A program made the position numbers and the translations under genes. The notes beneath the pieces are model-generated. The model saw only the letters and a list, made by a program, of their open reading frames with translations, did not search any database and was not told where the DNA came from. From Lachancea thermotolerans CBS 6340 (Eukaryota > Ascomycota > Saccharomycetes > Saccharomycetales > Saccharomycetaceae), in NCBI RefSeq assembly GCF_000142805.1, contig NC_013082.1:1302001-1366000 (forward strand): 64,000 nt of DNA, read 5' to 3'. Of this stretch, positions 43,357-52,231 are shown piece by piece (the stretch's first letter is position 1; each line of letters opens with the position of its first letter).

Positions 43357-44318
43357 TTTGCGAGTGCGCGAAGGGCGTGGTCTTCGTTGGCGGCCTGTAG
43401 ATGTACGTAGCGGACCTTGATGGGACAAATGAACCTCTGTTAGTGAGCTTCGTATGCTGAGACCCACGTTGTTCTGCAGGTGACACGATTCTAAACGGCT
43501 ATTTTGGAAAACGCTTGGCATGGGCAATCCGCAGAGGGTTCCTGGAGACAAAGCCCATAGATAGTTAGTGTAGCTGGGGGACTTTTACGAGATTGAGCAT
43601 GGATGTGTTCGCAAAAGAGGATCGAGTGGAGCGAGAGTTTCAAAATAGCGTCATACTACCGCAAGCGTAGCTGCAATGCCGTGTCTTCAACCCCATTTTT
43701 GGTATAATATTGGCATCATTGCAGTAAAGGGGGCATTGCCACCTGATATGGTTGGCAGTTAAGGAGATAGCTTCCTCATGCTCGAAATGGCACAGCTTAG
43801 AGCAGCGAGAAAATGAAAAATATACTTGGAATGCATTTTGTGGATCAGGAGATACATGTGGAGAGGAATGGTATAAAAGTGTCCCTTCAAAATCAGACCG
43901 ATCTATGACTTCCCTGTTCCCGGTGCCTCTGAACATGAGCTGTGCGCTTTTTATGTGATATCATCTAGAGACCAGCAAACTGGATTACGAGGACAGTAAA
44001 TAATCACTGGAATGCCAAGAAGCACTCAGTATCTTAGCGAGCTAACTGTAATCTCGGCGCTTCCCCTGAAGTTTCCGTCTTTTATGTTTACTGGGCGGCA
44101 ATCTTATATTTCATAGATAGCAACAAGGGATCGTACATAGTGTCTACACATTAGGGTCTCGAGAACGCATCTGGTGAGAGCTGACGAAACTAGTCTAAAA
44201 GGTGGCATCATTCGTCCTTCTCGAAGCTGTACCAAACCCCAACGGTGCCAAGCCGCCCGCAGTCCTAGAGCGGCTACTCGTTCATATTTGGGTCATCAAA
44301 AATTAAATGTCTGCGCAA
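43357..44318. other. Unexplained gap between YPT35 and GRE3
   Basis: 962 bp (797 bp if YPT35 starts at 43521) between the YPT35 start and the GRE3 stop. There is a strong TATA box TATAAAAG at 43872-43879 in plus orientation with no gene downstream on that strand. Short frames at 43640-43936 (minus) and 43752-43958 (plus) resemble nothing known to me. It may hold a non-coding RNA or a decayed gene. Confidence 0.45.
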
Positions 44319-45308
44319 TCAAGCGAAGACTGGGAACTTCATGTCAAGCCAGTTGAAAGGGTCATTGAAGCGGATATCCTTGTTCAAAGAGGAAATCTCC
44401 TGTAGCTCTTCATCCGAGAGTGTTAACTTCTCGTTTATTTGCAGATTGTTCAACAATCTCTCCTTCTTCGAAGATTTTGGAATGATGGCAACGCGTCTTT
44501 GGGTCGCCCATCTCAACAAAACCTCTGAAGTAGACACTCCGTGGTTGTTGGCCACCTTTTTCACAACATCATGTTCAAACAGAGTAGGAGTGCTCTTGGC
44601 AAGTTGCGAGTCCATCTCCAAGAAGGACTGTGGGCCGAAAGAAGAGTATGCGACCACCTGAATCCCCTGCTGTTTGCAGTACTCCACTAGCTTCTCTTGC
44701 GTAAGGTAAGGGTGGTGCTCGATTTGCAAGCAGGCTGGAGGAATCTTAGCCCCGGCCAATAGGTCGTGAAGAAGGATTCCGCGGAAGTTCGATACCCCAA
44801 TGGCCTTGATGAGACCTTCATCGACGCACTGCTCCAAAGCGCGGTAGGTGTCGAGGACTGTGACCTTTTCTAGGCTAATCACACCCTTCTTTTCGTCCTC
44901 GGCGCCGGTGTAGAAGCCTGGAGGATATCTTTCCTCGAAAGGCACGAACTTGAACGCCAATGGAAAGTGGATGTAGAACAAGTCTAGGTACTCGAGGCCG
45001 AGATCTTGTAGGGTTCTCTTCAAGGCCTTCTTCACATTTTTAGGGTCGTGGTAGGAGTTCCACAGTTTTGAAACCACGAACAGATCTTCTCTTTTAACGA
45101 TCCCTTCGTCAATGGCCTTGCGGATGCCTTGGCCAACTTCTTTCTCGTTGCCGTAGTCTTGAGCCCCGTCGAAAAGCCTGTATCCCAGCTTGATAGCTTC
45201 GTAGACTTGGGAAGCGCAAACTTCGTTAGGAATCTTCCAGCACCCCAGTCCCACTAGGGGCATTTCAAGGCCGTTGTTGAGCTTGACTGTTTCAGAAACG
45301 TAAACCAT
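44319..45308 (-). CDS. GRE3: Gre3, aldose (xylose) reductase
   Basis: NADPH-dependent aldose reductase that reduces methylglyoxal and sugars such as xylose, stress-induced in S. cerevisiae. The 329-aa product (S. cerevisiae 327) has an intact aldo-keto reductase tetrad: Asp/Tyr in [13 protein letters not shown], Lys in VVSKLW, His in [10 protein letters not shown], and the xylose-reductase-like loop PPGFYTG. The cofactor motif [11 protein letters not shown] is present. It thus contrasts with the altered reductase at 2479-3408. The ATG at 45308 is clear. STRE and heat-shock type sites upstream fit stress control. Confidence 0.96.
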   Translation of the reverse strand: MVYVSETVKLNNGLEMPLVGLGCWKIPNEVCASQVYEAIKLGYRLFDGAQDYGNEKEVGQGIRKAIDEGIVKREDLFVVSKLWNSYHDPKNVKKALKRTLQDLGLEYLDLFYIHFPLAFKFVPFEERYPPGFYTGAEDEKKGVISLEKVTVLDTYRALEQCVDEGLIKAIGVSNFRGILLHDLLAGAKIPPACLQIEHHPYLTQEKLVEYCKQQGIQVVAYSSFGPQSFLEMDSQLAKSTPTLFEHDVVKKVANNHGVSTSEVLLRWATQRRVAIIPKSSKKERLLNNLQINEKLTLSDEELQEISSLNKDIRFNDPFNWLDMKFPVFA

Positions 45309-45660
45309 TGAGGATTGAGACTCTATATGCTATTTGGATTGAATATTACTGGCAAGTGTCGATGTAGATCGGTTCTTTGCCTGTACTGCTGAAGCTAGTC
45401 GAAGACAAAATATTGTTATGTATACTCCCCTTTCTCTATAAATACTAAATGTTCGAAAAAATTCCTTACGAGGGGAGCCTAAAGTTCTCGAAAGTTACAG
45501 AAAGAGTGAGGAATGCTCACCTAACTTTCTGAAGACGGTTAAATAAACTTTATTAGCTGGCACGGTGCCATGCAAACCCAAACGGCACTTAATGGAGATG
45601 TCCAGATTTCATATGCAGACTCTGAGCGTTAACCAAGCTAGTTTTGATGGCGCACGGGAC
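45309..45660. promoter_or_regulatory. GRE3 promoter region with STRE and HSE sites
   Basis: The 352-bp gap before GRE3 holds CCCCT (45427-45431) and AGGGG (45471-45475), the two orientations of the Msn2/4 STRE, and TTCTCGAA (45485-45492), a heat-shock-element dyad. They lie 119-184 bp before the ATG. Function inferred. Confidence 0.55.
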
Positions 45661-46548
45661 CTACAATAATGGTGTGGCCTCGTTGACTGGGGCGACCCTC
45701 TCCTCTTCAGGGTTGGAACCGTCGACGCGTGCTTCAAGCTCCCTAAGACGCATGTCTGGAGCATATAGGATGTAATGCTGGTAGAAGTAGATTAGGTCGA
45801 ACAAAATGGTTCCAGTACTTCCAATGATAAAAGGCAGCTCGCTCATTGCAAACCCCAGCCTGTCATCGTTTGACAGAAATTCGCAGCTGGTGAATATGCT
45901 GATGGTGTAAGTCAGGTTAGCGATCAGGGTGTTGATGAAAAGGAATGGAGAAAGACCATCTGTGGACTTGCGCTTGTAATTTTTGATTAACTGAGGGATT
46001 CTCGCAGAAACGTAGCACATGGCGCCAGCCCACGCAAGAGCCATACCAAGACCAGATGAGGATGGGCTGTTGCTGTTGCTTTCAGTGATGATCGCCAGAG
46101 GCATGGCGTTGGCCTGAGATCCGAAGCATAACAAACTTGCAATCCAGGATCTGCGCTGCGCGCCAGCGCCGATGCTCAGTTCGGTGCCGCGGCTCCTGAC
46201 GAGAGCCAGCCTTTCGTCAGAAGTCTTGTACTCATGCCCGGGCGTGGCAAGCTCATTATTGTGCATAACGCCGTAGTAGTAGTATTGTCCGCAGATGAAA
46301 AGATCATTGGCAAGGAAATATAGCGCCAGTATAATCTGAAAGGGTAGTTGGTTGGTTAAAGTAGCGCCTATAAGCGTAGTGATATCGCCGAACAGCCAAG
46401 CGAGTAGAAACAGTGGCGAGAGCCCTTCAACTGTTTTATCAACGTATGTTTCCAAGACTTGTGGAATTTGGGCGATAAACGATGACAGGAAGGAGATCGA
46501 GCCAGCTACGGTCGAGATATGTGGCAACGCTCGGTAGGAACACGACAT
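45661..46548 (-). CDS. YPQ2: Ypq2-type PQ-loop vacuolar amino acid transporter
   Basis: Seven-transmembrane PQ-loop protein of the vacuole membrane that moves basic amino acids. The 295-aa product has the two signature Pro-Gln motifs, AQIPQVLETY in the first and SARIPQLIKNY in the second three-helix bundle, with KTVEGLSPLFLLAWLFGD and KSTDGLSPFLFINTLIAN following each. The cytosolic loop between bundles is about 60 residues. It ends EATPLL, an acidic dileucine signal of the type that routes vacuolar proteins through AP-3. YPQ2 (YDR352W) is chosen over YPQ1 by position next to SBE2. The ATG at 46548 starts MSCSYRALPHI. Confidence 0.9.
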   Translation of the reverse strand: MSCSYRALPHISTVAGSISFLSSFIAQIPQVLETYVDKTVEGLSPLFLLAWLFGDITTLIGATLTNQLPFQIILALYFLANDLFICGQYYYYGVMHNNELATPGHEYKTSDERLALVRSRGTELSIGAGAQRRSWIASLLCFGSQANAMPLAIITESNSNSPSSSGLGMALAWAGAMCYVSARIPQLIKNYKRKSTDGLSPFLFINTLIANLTYTISIFTSCEFLSNDDRLGFAMSELPFIIGSTGTILFDLIYFYQHYILYAPDMRLRELEARVDGSNPEEERVAPVNEATPLL

Positions 46549-46726
46549 AACCACTCACTCAGGTCTTCTTGATGGATTCCTCGAGACCTGTCTCTTATCT
46601 ATGAGTTTGAGCTTTCGCAATCCATATCTTCATTATTGAAGTCCGAAAAAAAATGCTTCAAATTTAAATACACCATTTATACAAATTTCGAAATATATCT
46701 GAAAACCCAATCCAACCGCGTTCAAT

Positions 46727-49048
46727 TCAGAACTTCTTATAGTAATGACGCCATTTCTTGACAAACACCTCATAAACCGAAGATTCATCGAGTAAGGTGT
46801 CCATGGGACAGGGTATACGGAATTCCTTGTCCTGTAAATCGGCCAACGAGATCAAGTCGTTAAAGCCAAAATGATAGTTAAGTAGAACACTTAGCATCAT
46901 GGATACCAAGATTTTGTAGTTGACAACAACGTGTTGTGACATGTACAGCTCCCATGGCTTATCAACAAATTTCTCCTTCTGAATAGAAGACGCTTTGAAG
47001 CACTGACTATTGTGAGCGACAATCACGTCCAAACACCACATGAAGAGAGAATGGTTGACACGCTGAAGCACGTTCCACCATGTTCCAATATTGAGGCAAC
47101 GAGAGTTGAATTCGTTTTTGAACTCATCGTTTTTGCAGAGATAGTGCGCTACCACACCACGCGAGCCCACAGCGCGAGCATCAAACTTCTCTGCTGTCAC
47201 TTCGTTGAAGCATGTAAGCTGTATCAGGTTAACCATCTCCCATATTTGCTCAATATTGGAGAATGAGCCGTCAATCAAAAGATGAAAGAATAAAAGCTCA
47301 TCGCCAGGTAATAGTCCCTTGCTAGAAATCGATTTGAGTTTGAGGAGATGTTTCAAGTCCTCAACATCCTTCAATTCCTCAATTGCAGGGATACGAGCAA
47401 TGAGCCTCTCAATTTCCGTTTGCTTGCTTCTAGGAAAATGCATTTTATCCATAACACTGGAGATGTCTCGAAGTGGCTCAATATATAACTTCGATATCAA
47501 GCGACTTTCGCTTTGTAGAATTTTATCATAGACTTGAGCTCGAACCTCTGGCATTAACTGCGTATCCCAAATAATTTTTTTCAGATTGTGTAACGAGGAC
47601 TGCCGAGTTAAGCCTCGGTCAATTAGCAGTACAATTTTTTGTCGGTTTGTTTCGTCGCGGACAAGACGCTCTTCTCTTTCGCGACTTTTGTCTAACAAGT
47701 CAATCGAGGCCATACTCATTGTTTTGTTTATCTGTTCCTCATGGCTCTTCCTTTCGCTCTCGACCTTTGGGGGCAGCCACGTAGGCCTTGAGGGGCTACA
47801 CAGCCGAACTTTGTCGTCAGAAACAAGTCTTAGGTCTTCCATTCCTTCATCACTAGCTGTTTTAAACTGCATTGGCAAAAATTCCATTGAGCTGTTCCGC
47901 TCCCATAGTTTGCTTTGAGAAAACCTATTCGAGGAGTGTTGGTATATGGTCGACAAACTCTCTGAAGTTTTCTGGAGATATTCAAAATCAGAAGTCTTGT
48001 GTAAGCCCGGTACTGGCGACGGTGGCATTTCATGGTAGTCGAGGTACCCAGAGTTAGACTCAGATAAGTTAGAATGCTGAGAGGAAGACCTTGAAAACCC
48101 TCCCGTGCTTTTGGATCTGGTGGTTTTTGGAGGTGGTTTCAGAGACATCAGAAACGAGTTCGTACTGTTTGACGCTACAGGAATGTTCCAAATCAAAGAG
48201 TTGTCGATGTCGCTTTCGTTCGTATAACCACCCGTGTTGGGGCTCTCCTGCTCCTCGTAGAACTTTTCCTTTTGCTTTATGGAATTCTGTAATGCCGTCT
48301 TGTTTTTTTCTTTGCGCAGGCGATACCTCTGAGAAGGAGTCAAAACCTGTTGTTGTGATAAAGCAGATGTCGATTTGGAAAAGAGCTTGTTAGGGGCTGC
48401 GTTAGGGCTTATGTTGTTTTTCAAAGGAGAGGGGCTGCTGGCTGAAAATGACACCTGTGATCGTGTCAGGGAGCTATTTGTAAAAACATATCGGGTCTTA
48501 GGTGGTGCGGAGACCAGACTCTGGTGGGTAGAGTTGGACACTTCTGATCCTAAAGTGGATGTTAGGTCTATTGTGGATTCCCCGTCAGTTTCCGCGAAAG
48601 TCGTTTCGTCACCGATACGCTTAACACTATCCGTTGAGAGATCATCGATAAAAGAAGAACCGCGCGAGTTGTCGCTGGAGGATGATGCGGTGGAGTTCGG
48701 ATTAGAGGAAAATAATGCGGAGTTTTGTGTTAAGATTGATTCGTTGGACAGCGGTCTATCGTTACTGGAAACCAGTTGTTTGCGCGAAGGCGGCGGTACC
48801 ACAGCTGACGGCTGGCCCTGCTGCCTCTGCTGCTCCTGGGCTAAGTTCATCAGTAGATTGTCGCTAGGTCTACGTGCAATGCCTAATCCTATGGTCTTGC
48901 TACCATTGCTGGATCCACTGCTAGGCTTCGGGTATAGTCCGGTCTTCACTCGCAGTGCAGGTGATTGTGTAGAAACATTGTGTTTGCTTCTAGGAGTCCC
49001 GGCCTCTTCCTGTAAGGTATCCAGCGTGTGCGCGCTATGCAAGCTCAT
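46727..49048 (-). CDS. SBE2: Sbe2/Sbe22, bud growth and cell wall protein
   Basis: Orthologue of the duplicated pair SBE2/SBE22, Golgi-linked proteins needed for transport of cell-wall components during bud growth. The 773-aa product (S. cerevisiae about 860) has a Ser/Asn/Gln-rich, disordered N-terminal two-thirds and a conserved C-terminal domain (about 480-773) including WDTQLMPEVRAQVYDKILQSES, RSKQTEIERLIARIPAIEELK and YLCKNDEFKNEFNSRCLNIGTWWNVLQR. No catalytic motif is seen. Single copy here, between YPQ2 and KIC1. The name rests on this C-terminal similarity plus gene order with KIC1 (YHR102W). Confidence 0.88.
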   Translation of the reverse strand: MSLHSAHTLDTLQEEAGTPRSKHNVSTQSPALRVKTGLYPKPSSGSSNGSKTIGLGIARRPSDNLLMNLAQEQQRQQGQPSAVVPPPSRKQLVSSNDRPLSNESILTQNSALFSSNPNSTASSSSDNSRGSSFIDDLSTDSVKRIGDETTFAETDGESTIDLTSTLGSEVSNSTHQSLVSAPPKTRYVFTNSSLTRSQVSFSASSPSPLKNNISPNAAPNKLFSKSTSALSQQQVLTPSQRYRLRKEKNKTALQNSIKQKEKFYEEQESPNTGGYTNESDIDNSLIWNIPVASNSTNSFLMSLKPPPKTTRSKSTGGFSRSSSQHSNLSESNSGYLDYHEMPPSPVPGLHKTSDFEYLQKTSESLSTIYQHSSNRFSQSKLWERNSSMEFLPMQFKTASDEGMEDLRLVSDDKVRLCSPSRPTWLPPKVESERKSHEEQINKTMSMASIDLLDKSREREERLVRDETNRQKIVLLIDRGLTRQSSLHNLKKIIWDTQLMPEVRAQVYDKILQSESRLISKLYIEPLRDISSVMDKMHFPRSKQTEIERLIARIPAIEELKDVEDLKHLLKLKSISSKGLLPGDELLFFHLLIDGSFSNIEQIWEMVNLIQLTCFNEVTAEKFDARAVGSRGVVAHYLCKNDEFKNEFNSRCLNIGTWWNVLQRVNHSLFMWCLDVIVAHNSQCFKASSIQKEKFVDKPWELYMSQHVVVNYKILVSMMLSVLLNYHFGFNDLISLADLQDKEFRIPCPMDTLLDESSVYEVFVKKWRHYYKKF

Positions 49049-49361
49049 TTTCTTCCGAGTTTTTTTTATTTAAGCGAGTGTGGTGGTTTGAAAACTGCCT
49101 GCAATTTTGTGTGTGCGCTTTGATCTCTTCAATAAGGCCCTAAACTCTTCCTATCCCCGAATCAACAATTTCCTTCGGATGTGTTAATAGTAACATTGGT
49201 AATTCGTATTAGGTCTTTTTTTTTCAAACAGGGAAAAATGCAAAGAATTTGAATTTCGGGAGAAAACGTATTATGTAAGATGAGGCACATGCTATACACG
49301 TGAAAATGGCGTCACGAGAATACTGGGTAAGCGCGGTTCAGTCTTGAAGCGCGGTCAACTA
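49049..49361. other. SBE2 promoter and KIC1 3' region
   Basis: 313 bp containing a poly-T tract (about 49216-49224) and other AT-rich runs likely to be nucleosome-free. No gene or distinctive motif seen. Confidence 0.5.
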
Positions 49362-51998
49362 CTACTTCTCACCAGGAGTTGTAGTTTTGGCAAAAGCTTC
49401 TTTGAGAGCATGTTCCATGACTGGAAGCCCATCCTCCACTGTTTTTAGTAAAGAGTCCAGCTCTCGTAAAACCAAAAATTTGCGGTCAGGGTGGTGGTCG
49501 CTGGAGTCCTCAGCAGAGGGCAAGTCGTCTGGAAAGTCAAGGAACATGTCCATCTGTAGTTGCCTAGGTGGCCTTTCCATTGTTAGAGAAGGGGCCGGCG
49601 CAATCAGCGCAGCATTTGCTGGCGCCGAGCTAACAGCCGATGGAATAGAAGCCGTATTAGACGGTTGTGGTAGAGCGCTCGGCGCTGCTGTTGAGCTGCT
49701 CGCGGCGCTCCCTGCCTCTTGGGAGACACTGCTGCTTCTGCTAGCGTTGCCGGTACTCGCACCGCAGCTTGGCTTACGTTTCATGAGATCAATGTTACGC
49801 TCAACGACAGGGGTCATCGCGACAGGGAGGGTTGCTGTGCTCGTGTTGAAACCAAACTGATTTATGTTTGCATCATCTGGATTATTGGATAGCACACTTG
49901 GATTTTCAAGGAGCTTATTAGGAACAAGTGATGTTGGCGACGGCATTTGCAGCTTCAGGTTGGGATTCTGACGCTTGAAGTCGCGATTAATACGAGTGCG
50001 ACCCGCCTCGCTATCATCGCCATTGAGTGGTTTCAACAACATATCCGATTTTTCTCCAGGTACTGGTTTCATCGCTAGTGGAGCTGAGCTCGTGGACGGC
50101 GTTACGGGAAGTGGTTTTTTTGGCGAAGCAGTGTTACCAAGCTTCATTGGAGAGCTGCTTCTAACGCCGGGTTTGTTATTAATACCATTTGAAGAAGGAG
50201 CCATGAGTCTCTGCTTGTCTTCCTGAAGTGTCTTCATGGTGGACCCAGACAAGCCTGAGTCGTTGCGTGAAAGCGCGCTCGAACCCATGCCTCCAGTGAT
50301 TGTTGGTCTGCGCTGAATAAGTGGGCTGGGCTTGTTGTTTGGCACCGAAACCGTCGAGGAACGCGGCTTTGTGATAGACGATCCCATATTTTCTTTGGCG
50401 AATGGCAATTCTTCCGGAATTTCAATTTCTATAGGAGTAGGCAAAGCAGTGGAACTTGGAGGCCCCAAAATTACGGGCTGACTGAAATTCGTTTGAAGCA
50501 TTGGGAGAGAAGGAGTACTCTGACTATGGTAGATGGGCCCTTTGAATGCGTCTGGATGTTGGCCCCGATCAGGCAGTGGTGTTGCGGATTTGAGATTATC
50601 GTCAGCATGTTTTCCTGCAAGAGCAGAAGCTGACCTAGCGTAGTCAACGTCTGTGGAGTTATCGTCCCCATCCTCGAATAGCTGCAAAAGAGCTTTAGAC
50701 GCTTTAGTTTCAGAATTTTTGCTTGTGTTGGGGAGAGTGTGCTTGCTTTGATAGTTCGAAGTAGTGTTATTATAAGTTGCGTTGTTGTTGTTGGATGCCT
50801 GAATGGTGGAGTTATTCATTGTCACGTTCGTGTGGCCTTTGCCCATCGTGGTCCCGTGGTAAAACTTTTGGTTCGACTGGTAAAGCAAGTCATCCTCTGG
50901 ATATGCGTAACTAAAATGTTCATTAGGAGTTGTCTCTTCAGGAATTGCGTCTATGTTGATGTCATTTTCAATAATGTATTCGTTGGAGCTCAACGAATCA
51001 AAATCCCATTTGACATCGAGTTCGTTGGAATCGCCGAAGAGCTCACTACCGTCAACTTTACCTGACTCATCTTCCTCTAAACCTGAGGTGCTAGACTCTC
51101 TTCTGGAATGCTTGTCTCTGTGCAGAAGATACCGACTTATAAGCTCCTTTAAAATTGATGCAGACACATTCTTATGCAGCCTGATAAACTTAGTCTTGAG
51201 TAATTCCTCGGCCGAAGGCCGTTCTTTCGGATCTTCATCAAGACATAATGCAATAAACTCTTTCAAAGCACTAGAGTGCTGCCTTCCTTCTAGCCTTGGC
51301 GGCTTAGACTTTGTAATAAGCTGCATTGCTCGAAGCGCTTCAACATCACAATATGGTGGGTTTCCTGTGGCGATCTCGTATGCGGTTATGCCTAGTGACC
51401 ATATATCAACTTTCGTATCGTAGTAGACGCCTTCCATTATCACTTCAGGTGCCATCCAGTAAGGCGTACCCGCCATTGTTTGGCGTCGGATTTTGGTTTG
51501 AGAAAGCTGTGCCGCGACCCCAAAGTCACACAGTTTGATATGCCCATCATTGGTAATAAGCACATTTGCCGCCTTGATGTCACGGTGAATAACACCGTCC
51601 TTGTGAATGTGCATTAACGCGATCAACAGTTCGCGCATAATGACCCCGATATACTGTTCGCCGATTTTACCGGGCCGGAGCAGCGTCCTTAAAGATCCGC
51701 CTGCGCAGTATTCCATGATTACCCATAGTTCTGTATTGTTTAAGTAGGAACCGTAGTAGTGCGTGATGTTCGGTACTTGCTTTAGGGAAGACAAGAACTG
51801 TACCTCCTTTTGCACATCTTCAACCTCATCATCAGCAGAGTCAAGATTCAGCACTTTGATAGCACAAACCCTGTTCGTCTTGATGTAATAACCTTTGTAG
51901 ACAATGCCGAACTTTCCTCGCCCGATTACTTCTGTTCGCTTGAAAAGTGTGCTAACTGAGCTTTTGGGAACCCCAGCATTGGTTTTATTCGAAAGCAT
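49362..51998 (-). CDS. KIC1: Kic1, Ste20/GCK-family kinase of the RAM pathway
   Basis: Kinase upstream of Cbk1 in the RAM network controlling polarised growth and daughter-specific expression. The 878-aa product (S. cerevisiae 1080) has a complete kinase domain at about residues 20-275: GRGKFGIVYKG, AIKVLNL, HRDIKAANVL, DFGVAAQ, TMAGTPYWMAPE. A long Ser/Asn/Thr/Pro-rich linker follows, with conserved islands WDFDSLSSNEYIIEN, EIEIPEELPF, and the C-terminal block FLVLRELDSLLKTVEDGLPVMEHALKEA. The ATG at 51998 (MLSNKTNAG) is used; earlier in-frame codons are non-ATG. The shorter linker explains the length difference. Confidence 0.95.
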   Translation of the reverse strand: MLSNKTNAGVPKSSVSTLFKRTEVIGRGKFGIVYKGYYIKTNRVCAIKVLNLDSADDEVEDVQKEVQFLSSLKQVPNITHYYGSYLNNTELWVIMEYCAGGSLRTLLRPGKIGEQYIGVIMRELLIALMHIHKDGVIHRDIKAANVLITNDGHIKLCDFGVAAQLSQTKIRRQTMAGTPYWMAPEVIMEGVYYDTKVDIWSLGITAYEIATGNPPYCDVEALRAMQLITKSKPPRLEGRQHSSALKEFIALCLDEDPKERPSAEELLKTKFIRLHKNVSASILKELISRYLLHRDKHSRRESSTSGLEEDESGKVDGSELFGDSNELDVKWDFDSLSSNEYIIENDINIDAIPEETTPNEHFSYAYPEDDLLYQSNQKFYHGTTMGKGHTNVTMNNSTIQASNNNNATYNNTTSNYQSKHTLPNTSKNSETKASKALLQLFEDGDDNSTDVDYARSASALAGKHADDNLKSATPLPDRGQHPDAFKGPIYHSQSTPSLPMLQTNFSQPVILGPPSSTALPTPIEIEIPEELPFAKENMGSSITKPRSSTVSVPNNKPSPLIQRRPTITGGMGSSALSRNDSGLSGSTMKTLQEDKQRLMAPSSNGINNKPGVRSSSPMKLGNTASPKKPLPVTPSTSSAPLAMKPVPGEKSDMLLKPLNGDDSEAGRTRINRDFKRQNPNLKLQMPSPTSLVPNKLLENPSVLSNNPDDANINQFGFNTSTATLPVAMTPVVERNIDLMKRKPSCGASTGNASRSSSVSQEAGSAASSSTAAPSALPQPSNTASIPSAVSSAPANAALIAPAPSLTMERPPRQLQMDMFLDFPDDLPSAEDSSDHHPDRKFLVLRELDSLLKTVEDGLPVMEHALKEAFAKTTTPGEK

Positions 51999-52231
51999 TA
52001 GGTTCTTGTTTGTCAACAGTTCCTGGTTTAACCAATAGGGGTTACAAAGGCAGTTTCGGCTCCACAGGTGCTAGATGTTGATGTTTGACTATTGGCTTCT
52101 ATAGATGTAATTCATGAACATTGGAAAAAGCTATTCGTACAACATAACAGTCAAAAAGTTGCACTATCACGTATACAGATGAGGCAAAAGAAGAACTAGC
52201 GCGGCTACCAAAAACGCAACTGTTAACTTGG

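Noticed and set aside
48375-49073. 232-codon open frame antisense to SBE2
   Set aside because: It is an antisense shadow of a Ser-rich coding sequence without recognisable protein features.
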